A stretch of DNA of 64,000 bases from Fontibacterium meridianamericanum (GTDB lineage: Bacteria > Pseudomonadota > Alphaproteobacteria > Pelagibacterales > Pelagibacteraceae). Position 1 is the stretch's first letter; each line of letters opens with the position of its first letter. The position numbers and the translations under genes are program-made. The stretch is from assembly GCA_965235635.1 (NCBI GenBank), contig CBDDYR010000002.1, positions 186,001 to 250,000 on the forward strand, given 5' to 3'. Below, piece by piece: positions 1 to 6,728 of this stretch. The notes below the pieces were generated by a model. It had not been told where the DNA came from, searched no databases, and saw nothing but the letters and a program-made list of their open reading frames with translations.

Positions 1-693
1 GTATTAGTTGCAACAATTCGCGCAATTAAATATCACGGCGGCGCTGAACTTTCTAACTTAACAAAAGAAGACATCTCTGCTCTTGATAAAGGGCTTGTTA
101 ATTTAGAACGTCATGTTGAAAATATGACTAAAGTTTTTAATTTACCATGCGTTGTAGCTATTAATAAATTTACAAGCGATACCCCAGCAGAAATTCAGTT
201 AGTTTTTGAAAGAATGAAAAAATTAAATGTTAAAACAGTTCTTTCATCTCATTGGGGAGATGGTGGCAAAGGAGCTATTGATCTTGCAAAGATAGTAGTT
301 GAATTATGTGAAAATTCTAAACAAAAAATGCAATATGCGTATGAAGATAAGGATACATTAATTGAAAAAATTAATAAAATTGCAAAAAAAATTTATAGAG
401 CAAGTGAAGTAACGATGGATGATAAAGTAAAAACACAAATTCAAAATTTACAAAATTCAGGTTATGGACATTTTCCAGTTTGTATTGCTAAAACTCAAAG
501 TTCATTTTCTACAGATCCAAAGTTAAGAGGAGCTCCTTCAAATCACAGTATTACTGTACGTGAAATTCGTTTTTCTGCTGGAGCTGAATTTATTGTCGTA
601 ATTTGTGGAAATATAATGACTATGCCAGGATTATCTAAAAAACCTTCCGCTGAAAATATTGACTATATTAACGGCAAGATTGTTGGTTTATAA
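1..693 (+). CDS. fhs: Formate-tetrahydrofolate ligase, C-terminal part (5' end outside window)
   Basis: The frame is open from base 1, so this is the C-terminal 230 residues of a protein of about 555. It makes 10-formyl-THF from formate, THF and ATP in the cytoplasm. The visible stretch opens VLVATIRAIKYHGG and continues with VVAINKFTSDT and SHWGDGGKGA, all characteristic of the family, and ends MPGLSKKPSAENID, the usual C-terminus. An internal ATG at 124 is not the start because homology continues upstream. It converges on a small minus-strand gene 6 bases away. With the formate dehydrogenase at 6.7-11 kb it gives the cell two fates for formate, assimilation and oxidation. Confidence 0.95.
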   Translation, partial: VLVATIRAIKYHGGAELSNLTKEDISALDKGLVNLERHVENMTKVFNLPCVVAINKFTSDTPAEIQLVFERMKKLNVKTVLSSHWGDGGKGAIDLAKIVVELCENSKQKMQYAYEDKDTLIEKINKIAKKIYRASEVTMDDKVKTQIQNLQNSGYGHFPVCIAKTQSSFSTDPKLRGAPSNHSITVREIRFSAGAEFIVVICGNIMTMPGLSKKPSAENIDYINGKIVGL

Positions 694-699
694 AAATTA

Positions 700-1011
700 T
701 TACCTTCCCCATTTTTTTTTAAACATTTCTGGGTATTGTTTTTGACTTTGATCACAAATTCCAAATAATTTAGTATAAGGAAAATCTTTAAAACTTTTAT
801 TATCATTCATTTTTTCCTTAAAACTCTTGTTTATATAGGCCTTATTTTGCTCGCCCCAAATGTAGATATGACCAGCATCAGCACATTTTTCTAATGCAGA
901 TTTTTGAGTTGCAAAAACTATTATTATTAAAATAACAACCGTAATGACAATTGCGGTAATGAAATAAATTAAGATTTTTTTCTTATTACTTTTTGTTTTA
1001 AGGTTTCCCAT
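700..1011 (-). CDS. Small single-pass membrane protein of unknown function at the end of the ABC transporter operon
   Basis: I do not recognise a family. The 103-residue product has a basic N-terminus (KTKSNKKK), one strong transmembrane helix at about residues 13-34, then about 70 soluble residues with two cysteines (KCADAG and GICDQS) and a KKWGR end. By the positive-inside rule the C-terminal part should lie in the periplasm, where the cysteines could form a disulfide; this is inference. Its start overlaps the 3' end of livM by 43 nt in the same orientation, so it is probably co-transcribed and translationally coupled with the transporter. Confidence 0.65.
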   Translation of the reverse strand: MGNLKTKSNKKKILIYFITAIVITVVILIIIVFATQKSALEKCADAGHIYIWGEQNKAYINKSFKEKMNDNKSFKDFPYTKLFGICDQSQKQYPEMFKKKWGR

Positions 1012-1998
1012 AATTTTGCAAATCCAAGCGGCTCAAAAATCATTAATGTTATAATTAATCCACCAAATACAACTTGCTCAATGGAACTTATGATTGTTGC
1101 ATCAATCATACCGTGGAATACATTGTTGCCAATAGCATTTAGCACAACTGGAAAAAGTAAAATAAATGCCGCACCGATAAATGCGCCAGAAATTGTTCCA
1201 AGTCCTCCAATGATTGCCATAAACATAATCTTAAAAGATAAACTGATATTAAAAGCAGCAAATGGCTCAACAGTTTTTAAATAGGTATAAGTATACAGAG
1301 CTCCTGCGATACCACATAAAAAAGCATTAATTGCAAATGCTTGTAACTTAGTTTTTAAAAGAGAAACACCCATAGACTCTGCGGCTATGTCCATATCTCT
1401 CACTGCCATCCAGTTTCTACCAGTAGAACCTCTGGCCATATTAATTGCAAGCAATGGTTACTATGATCACAACCACTGCCACTAGTAGATACATCATATA
1501 CCCACTAGTAAACGCTACTCCATTTATATTAATTTTTTGAAAAGTAGTTGATCCAGATACGTCGTAGTTTTTAAACCAGCCAAATTTGTCTATGACCCAA
1601 ACAATAAAAAACTGCGAAGCTAATGTTGCAACCATTAAGTAAATTCCTCTAATTCTAAGACTGGGTAGTCCAAATATAATTCCAAGAACTGCTGCAATTA
1701 ATCCTGATAAAACTAATGCACCTAAAAAAGGCATTTCCGGTATTCGAAGCATCATATTGTAACAAGCGTAGGCGCCTGCACACATAAATCCAGCTGCGCC
1801 TAAAGATAACTGCCCCGTATAACCCATAACAATATTTTGACCTAATGCTGCAATAGTCAGACATAACCAAGGTATTAAAATTGAAGTGTACCAATAATCA
1901 GCTTTGATAACATTAGGGATTACTAAAAAACCTATCACCAGTAAAACGACAAAATTTATAATATCATTCCTTGTATATCTCATAAAAACTGGTTTCAT
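969..1998 (-). CDS. livM: Branched-chain amino acid ABC transporter permease LivM, split by a one-base frameshift
   Basis: Two reading frames, 1998-1441 (N-terminal 185 aa) and 1454-969 (C-terminal 161 aa), together make one LivM-family inner-membrane permease of about 342 residues, the normal length. The N-terminal part carries NIVMGYTGQLSLGAAGF and the C-terminal part the cytoplasmic-loop motif INMARGSTGRNWMAVRDMDIA. The break lies inside that conserved region: dropping one base of the CC pair (GG at 1456-1457 on the plus strand) restores a typical VTLLAINMARG. A TTG could restart the second frame, but no LivM functions as two such halves as far as I know. Sequencing error is more likely than a true pseudogene, since the rest of the operon is intact. 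It starts 3 nt after livH ends. Confidence 0.85.
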
Positions 1999-2001
1999 AA
2001 A

Positions 2002-2913
2002 TTAAACTCTCCTAATTATTTTCTCTCCAAATAAACCTTCTGGTCTATACAGTAAAAATAAAATTGATAGCATATACGGTGCCCAAGCTTCGATCCCGCC
2101 TTTAAAGAAAGGCCCAATATAAACTTCTAAAATTTTTTCTACGGCACCTACAAGTAAACCACCAACAATTGCTCCAGGAATTGATGAAAATCCACCAATA
2201 ATTAGAACTGGTAAGGCTTTTAATGCAAGTTCAATAAGAGCAAATTGAACGCCTGCTCTTGCGCCCCACATCATTCCAGCAACTAAGGCAACGACCCCTG
2301 CAGCAGACCAAACGAGCAGCATGATATGCTTTAAAGGAATTCCAATAGAACTTGCAGCTCCTGGATCATCAGCAACTGCTCGTAGTCCAAGTCCAATTTT
2401 TGTGTACTTAAATAAAAGAGTCAAAAGCACAATCATTCCAAAGGCAACAAGACCTGCTGTTAAATCAAGAGCACTAATAAATAATTTTAAATTATCTGCA
2501 ATCCACGGAATAGGAAAGTCTCCAATTCCAAGACTTAATTTTCTAACTTCAACACCCCATTTCGCTTGAGCAAGCCCCTCAAGTACAAACCCAAGACCAA
2601 TTGTTGCCATCAAAACTGTATCTTCACTTTGATTCATTAATGGTCGAAGCACCAATCTTTCAGTCAACAAACCAACTACTATCATTAGAAGAACTACAGC
2701 AAAAAAAGCAACTCCGAACGGCATTCCATATTCCATAAATCCAACGAATGAAAGTACCGCAAAGAACACCATGGCACCTTGTGCAAAATTAAAAGTTGAA
2801 GATGCTTTGTAAATAAGAACAAAACCAAGGGCTACTAACGAATACATTGTACCCGATAATAATCCACCCACAAGAACTTCGAAGAAGAATAGAATTGAAT
2901 CAGTCATGGGCAA
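2002..2913 (-). CDS. livH: Branched-chain amino acid ABC transporter permease LivH
   Basis: 303 residues, all-helical inner-membrane permease of the LivH family, pairing with LivM to form the translocation channel. Family marks include the N-terminal GLLSGTMYSLVALGFVLIYKA segment, the loop ADDPGAASSIGI that contacts the ATPases, and a C-terminal YRPEGLFGEK. It overlaps the upstream ATPase gene livG by 14 nt, so translation is probably coupled. The true substrate cannot be told from the permease; family members carry branched-chain amino acids, amides or urea. Confidence 0.92.
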   Translation of the reverse strand: MPMTDSILFFFEVLVGGLLSGTMYSLVALGFVLIYKASSTFNFAQGAMVFFAVLSFVGFMEYGMPFGVAFFAVVLLMIVVGLLTERLVLRPLMNQSEDTVLMATIGLGFVLEGLAQAKWGVEVRKLSLGIGDFPIPWIADNLKLFISALDLTAGLVAFGMIVLLTLLFKYTKIGLGLRAVADDPGAASSIGIPLKHIMLLVWSAAGVVALVAGMMWGARAGVQFALIELALKALPVLIIGGFSSIPGAIVGGLLVGAVEKILEVYIGPFFKGGIEAWAPYMLSILFLLYRPEGLFGEKIIRRV

Positions 2914-3754
2914 CTCCTAAATATGCATCTATAACTTTTTTGTCAGATCTAACTTTATCTGGCACATCATCACCAATAATTTTTCCATAGTCAAGAACTA
3001 CAACTCTATCAGATATATCCATAACAACCCCCATATCATGTTCAATTAAAACTATAGTTGTTCCAAGCTCATCATTTACCTTTAAGATAAATCTACACAT
3101 GTCTCTTTTTTCTTCAACGTTCATTCCAGCCATTGGCTCATCAAGCAACAGCACACTGGCTTCTGTTGCTAGAGCTCGTCCTAATTCAACTTTTTTTTGT
3201 AAACCGTAAGGAAGTTTACCAACAGGAGTATTTTTAATATTTTCTATTTCTAAAAATTTAATAATTTCTTCACATTTTTCTCTATTCTGTTTTTCTTCTT
3301 TTAATGCTCTTGGAAGCTGAAAGGCTACCTCGAAAAAGTTAGCCTTTGAATGTAATTTTCTTCCTACTAAAATATTATCTAATACAGACATTCTTTTAAA
3401 AAGAGCAAGGTTTTGAAAGGTTCTCGAAATTCCTTTTTGCGCAATAATATTAGGAGTAATTTTATCTAAAACTTCTCCTTTAAATAATATTTTTCCTTCT
3501 TGAGGCTTATAAATTCCATTAATACAGTTAAGCAAAGAGCTTTTTCCTGCACCATTTGGACCTATTAGCGCTCTTATTTCATGCTCTAAAACGTTAAAAG
3601 AAATATTAGTAATAGCTTTAACGCCTCCAAAACTTAGAGAAATATTTTTTACTTCTAATATAGGTTTTCCAATTTTAAATTTTCTACCTTGTGTCATAGG
3701 TTTTTTCTTACTTTTTTTATTAATTTTTTTCTTAACATTCTTCCTTGTTACCAT
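2900..3754 (-). CDS. livG: Branched-chain amino acid ABC transporter ATP-binding protein LivG
   Basis: 284 residues. Walker A is GPNGAGKSS, the signature region is LPYGLQKKVELGRAL, Walker B is LLLDEPMAGM, followed by the H-loop IEHDMGVVMDI. LivG-type ATPases sit on the cytoplasmic face and power LivH/LivM together with LivF. The first 29 residues are a lysine-rich extension (VTRKNVKKKINKKSKKK) absent from most LivG proteins; a start at the internal MTQG would remove part of it, but the ATG at 3754 overlaps the livF stop as TAATG, a typical coupling, so I keep it. It ends inside the livH start. Confidence 0.92.
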   Translation of the reverse strand: MVTRKNVKKKINKKSKKKPMTQGRKFKIGKPILEVKNISLSFGGVKAITNISFNVLEHEIRALIGPNGAGKSSLLNCINGIYKPQEGKILFKGEVLDKITPNIIAQKGISRTFQNLALFKRMSVLDNILVGRKLHSKANFFEVAFQLPRALKEEKQNREKCEEIIKFLEIENIKNTPVGKLPYGLQKKVELGRALATEASVLLLDEPMAGMNVEEKRDMCRFILKVNDELGTTIVLIEHDMGVVMDISDRVVVLDYGKIIGDDVPDKVRSDKKVIDAYLGVAHD

Positions 3755-4563
3755 TATTTATTTTTTTTCTCGCTATCCTTAATAGCGTCTCTAAAATTCA
3801 ATCTTTTACCTTTTGAAATTCCTAAATATAGTTCTTTTACCTTATTATCGCCTAATAAACTTTTTGCTGATCCTTCTAACATTACTTTTCCAGTTTCAAT
3901 AATATATCCATAGTCTGAATTCTTAAGAGCGATATTTGTATTTTGTTCAGCTAGTAAAATACTAACTCCTTCTTTTTCATTTAACATTTTTACAATATTA
4001 AATATTTCTGCAACTAATTGAGGTGCTAGACCCATAGATGGTTCATCTAGTAAAAGCATTTTAGGCTTTGTCATCATTGCTCTTGCCACCGCAACCATTT
4101 GCTGCTCCCCTCCTGACGTAAATCCAGCTTGGCTTTTTCTTCTTTCTTTAAGTCTTTTGAAATAACTGTAAATTTTTTCAAGCTCTTGATTTAAATCGCC
4201 TCTTGATAATTTTCTTGAATATGCACCGGCAATAATATTTTCTTCAACAGTTAAATGTCCAAAACATCTTCTGCCCTCAAGAACTTGCACCATTCCAAGT
4301 CCAACCATTTCTGAAGGAGTTTGATCTTTAATTTCTTTACCGTCGTAATTAATTGTTCCTTTTGTAACTTTGCCTCTTTCAGAAGCAAGCATTGTTGATA
4401 TTGATTTTAGAGTTGTGCTTTTTCCTGCTCCATTAGCTCCTAGTAGAGCTACAATTTTTCCACGCGGGACATTTAGAGAAACATTATGAAGTGCTAAAAT
4501 TACATTATCGTAAACTACTTCAATATTTTTAACCTCTAATATGTTCTTAGAATCTTTCCCCAT
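3754..4563 (-). CDS. livF: Branched-chain amino acid ABC transporter ATP-binding protein LivF
   Basis: 269 residues. It has Walker A GANGAGKST, signature TSGGEQQMVAVARAM, Walker B LLLDEPSMGLAP and the LivF-typical LLAEQNTNIAL. It is the second ATPase subunit, partner of LivG, in the cytoplasm. The C-terminal 25 residues (GKRLNFRDAIKDSEKKNK) extend past the usual end. It is the first gene after the binding-protein gene, separated from it by a strong hairpin, and runs straight into livG. Confidence 0.92.
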   Translation of the reverse strand: MGKDSKNILEVKNIEVVYDNVILALHNVSLNVPRGKIVALLGANGAGKSTTLKSISTMLASERGKVTKGTINYDGKEIKDQTPSEMVGLGMVQVLEGRRCFGHLTVEENIIAGAYSRKLSRGDLNQELEKIYSYFKRLKERRKSQAGFTSGGEQQMVAVARAMMTKPKMLLLDEPSMGLAPQLVAEIFNIVKMLNEKEGVSILLAEQNTNIALKNSDYGYIIETGKVMLEGSAKSLLGDNKVKELYLGISKGKRLNFRDAIKDSEKKNK

Positions 4564-4603
4564 TAAAATTCTGTATTATTTTTTTTGTGCAATTTAGATA
4601 TTA

Positions 4604-4658
4604 AATTTGGGGGTGTAAACTATTTTAAATATTTAAAATAATTAACATCCCCCAAATT
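4604..4658 (-). terminator. Long intercistronic hairpin between binding-protein gene and livF
   Basis: A perfect 10-bp GC-rich stem pairs 4604-4613 (aatttggggg) with 4649-4658 (cccccaaatt). A second AT palindrome in the loop (ttttaaatatttaaaa, about 4623-4638) can extend the structure. It lies 20 nt after the binding-protein stop. Read on the minus strand no T-run follows the stem, so it fits a partial terminator or a 3'-protecting stem-loop that keeps binding-protein mRNA more abundant than the downstream subunits. That role is inference. Confidence 0.7.
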
Positions 4659-4677
4659 AAATTTATTAATTTAAGGA

Positions 4678-6033
4678 TTAACTACACTTTTTAGGTGTAA
4701 TTTTGTTTTCCTCAGCGTACTTAGCCGCTGACTCTACGATCTGTGCTCTTATAGCAGCTGGATCATTAGGTCCTGTCCAATCCCTAACTTTTTTGAAAGC
4801 TTGAGCTTTTCCATCCCATTGCATTAAAGCAAATTTACCCGCACCTTCATGTTGTGAACAAGAAAGAGCAAATGGAGCTAACATGCCTTCAATGCCAAGT
4901 TCTTTCATTCTAGCCTCTGTCAGGTTTATAGCTTCGTATCCGGCTCTAAACTCTTCGCTAGTAACAGCTTTTCCAACTTTATTGTGCATTTTTTGTGCAT
5001 TTCTTAATGCTTCAACCCACAAAATAGAAGCACCTAAGCCTCTGTTGTAATAAGCGGTACCAACTCGATTTGGATCAGCCATATTTCCTTTTCCAGCTTT
5101 GTAAACTTTTTCCTGAATATTTTTAATTAAAGGATAATTTTTTCCAGGAAGTGCATTAGAAACAACATATGTTCCGTTAGCAGAGTCACCAGCAGGAATC
5201 ATATCCTCCTCAGCTCCACCGAAAGTAACGTACATCATTTTTGTTCTTGGGAAATTTATTCTAGCAGCATTTGTCATGGCTGTTGAATTCATTCCGGAAC
5301 CTGCACCCCAAAAAGTTACCCAATCAGGTTTTTCTTGTCTGATTTGTAACCACTGAGATTGTTGCTCTAATCCTGGAGGAGCAATAGCAATTTCTACTAA
5401 TGTAAATCCCCATTCTTTAGCAAGTCTTCTCATTGTTGGAAGTGGTTCACGTCCGTAGGCAGTATCAATGTGAAGATGAACTATTTTTTTGCCCTTTAAT
5501 TTTTCAGGTCCGCCACCCTCAAGTTCAGCCATCCATCTTAATTTTACTGCGATTTGTGACCAATAACTACTTGCAGCATTAAATACCCAAGGCCAAACTG
5601 TGCCATCAGCAGCGTCTGTTCTTCCATATCCATACTGAGCCAAAACAACTTTGTCCTCTGCCATACGATTAATAACTGCGTAAGCACCAGGTGTTCCAAG
5701 TGTATCGAATACTACCATCTTCTGACCATCTTTAGTCATAAGTCTTTGATAACATTCTACTGTTTTTGCTGCGTTATATTCTGTTTCGCACTCTTGCCAT
5801 GTCAGCATAACTCCATTTACACCACCAGTCGCATTGACATAGTTCATATAGTCAATTTGTGCGCCATAGTAGCCTGTGCCCATTGCTGAGTAAGGACCTA
5901 CACGACTACTTGGTATAGGAAAATATTGCGTCTCTTTTGTTTGCGCAAATAAATTTCCTGGCAATACTATTGATGTAAAAAAAACTGCCACGCTTAATGC
6001 AGAAGTAATTTTCTTTATGTATTTATTAACCAT
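4678..6033 (-). CDS. ABC transporter periplasmic substrate-binding protein, Peripla_BP_6 (LivJ/amide-urea type)
   Basis: 451 residues with an N-terminal signal peptide (about residues 1-30, basic MVNKYIKK, hydrophobic core, cleavage near NLFAQT). The mature part is a type I periplasmic binding fold: NATGGVNGVMLTWQ near the start, then CYQRLMTKDGQKMVVF, IVHLHIDTAYGREPL and a C-terminal lobe with an LSCSQHEGAGKFALMQWDG segment. It is first in an operon with LivF, LivG, LivH and LivM and would deliver the solute to that complex. The substrate is not readable; the protein is longer than classic LivJ and resembles the branched or amide-binding relatives. It has a good Shine-Dalgarno (AGGGAG) and promoter upstream. 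Confidence 0.88.
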   Translation of the reverse strand: MVNKYIKKITSALSVAVFFTSIVLPGNLFAQTKETQYFPIPSSRVGPYSAMGTGYYGAQIDYMNYVNATGGVNGVMLTWQECETEYNAAKTVECYQRLMTKDGQKMVVFDTLGTPGAYAVINRMAEDKVVLAQYGYGRTDAADGTVWPWVFNAASSYWSQIAVKLRWMAELEGGGPEKLKGKKIVHLHIDTAYGREPLPTMRRLAKEWGFTLVEIAIAPPGLEQQSQWLQIRQEKPDWVTFWGAGSGMNSTAMTNAARINFPRTKMMYVTFGGAEEDMIPAGDSANGTYVVSNALPGKNYPLIKNIQEKVYKAGKGNMADPNRVGTAYYNRGLGASILWVEALRNAQKMHNKVGKAVTSEEFRAGYEAINLTEARMKELGIEGMLAPFALSCSQHEGAGKFALMQWDGKAQAFKKVRDWTGPNDPAAIRAQIVESAAKYAEENKITPKKCS

Positions 6034-6039
6034 TAATTG

Positions 6040-6093
6040 CTCCCTTATTTTTTGATTTTTTAAAAATTATAACTGTAAAAAATCTATATACAA
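6040..6093 (-). promoter_or_regulatory. Putative sigma-70 promoter and Shine-Dalgarno of the transporter operon
   Basis: On the minus strand a TTGTAT (6093-6088) and a perfect TATAAT (6071-6066) are spaced by 16 nt. They are followed by AGGGAG (6045-6040), 6 nt before the ATG at 6033. Strong Shine-Dalgarno sites are scarce in this window, so this one suggests high expression of the binding protein. The remaining divergent spacer up to 6192 shows nothing else I can name. Confidence 0.45.
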
Positions 6094-6192
6094 ATAATTA
6101 ATGGGCAGCATAAATAATAAAATATGAGGAAACTTTGATCTGTTTACAACTTTTAAGAGAAGTAATTAATTAACCGAGGCTATTTTGAATTT

Positions 6193-6708
6193 ATGATAAT
6201 AATTTATAAAAAAATGATTAATTTAATAAAAGAAAATTTTAAAAAAGCGTTAATTGCAAAAATATTTTCAATCATCACAATCGGTACTCTCTCATTTTTA
6301 AGTTTTAAAACCCAGTATGGTTTATTTCTTGTTGGCTCTTTTGGAGCATCCATGGTCTTAGTTTTTGGTTATCCTGAAAGCCCTTTTTCTCAGCCAAAAA
6401 ACGTATTTTTTGGTCATTTTATTACTTCATTAGTTGGCGTATTAGCTTTAAATTTTTTTACTATAGAGCAGCACTATTTATTTTTACAGATTTCTGTCGC
6501 AGTGGGACTTGGAATTTTTCTAATGATATTATTAGGAGTCACACATCCTCCGGCTGGTGGCAATCCAATATTTATAATTCTTGGCGGAGCTGCTTATCAA
6601 TTTTTAATAAACCCAATTATTTTAGGATCAATAATAATTATAATTTATGCAATTATCTTAAATAGATTTATTTTAAAAAAAAATTACCCAACTAACTGGG
6701 TAAAATAA
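6193..6708 (+). CDS. HPP family integral membrane protein
   Basis: 171 residues, about five transmembrane segments. It carries the family name motif in GVTHPPAGGNPIFIILGG (around residue 117) and the upstream hallmark GSFGASMVLVFGYPESPFSQPKN. HPP proteins are poorly characterised; a plant plastid member has been linked to nitrite transport, and an anion-transport role here would be a guess. It is divergent from the ABC operon and converges on the formate dehydrogenase operon, 20 nt away; its last codons also encode that operon's terminator. An ATG at about 6214 could be the true start instead of 6193. Confidence 0.82.
   Translation: MIIIYKKMINLIKENFKKALIAKIFSIITIGTLSFLSFKTQYGLFLVGSFGASMVLVFGYPESPFSQPKNVFFGHFITSLVGVLALNFFTIEQHYLFLQISVAVGLGIFLMILLGVTHPPAGGNPIFIILGGAAYQFLINPIILGSIIIIIYAIILNRFILKKNYPTNWVK
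6675..6703 (-). terminator. Rho-independent terminator of the formate dehydrogenase operon, embedded in the HPP gene
   Basis: Reading the minus strand from the fdsA stop (6729), a 7-bp perfect stem (6703-6697 with 6690-6684, 6-nt loop) is followed by nine T (plus-strand A-run 6675-6683). This is a classic intrinsic terminator. It lies inside the last codons of the convergent HPP gene, where the T-run reads as lysine and asparagine codons. Confidence 0.65.
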
Positions 6709-6728
6709 CTCTAGTTATTGATTTAAGA

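Noticed and set aside
969..1454. Two independent LivM-type proteins
   Set aside because: The two frames are complementary halves of one permease with the break inside a conserved motif, so one frameshifted gene is the better reading.
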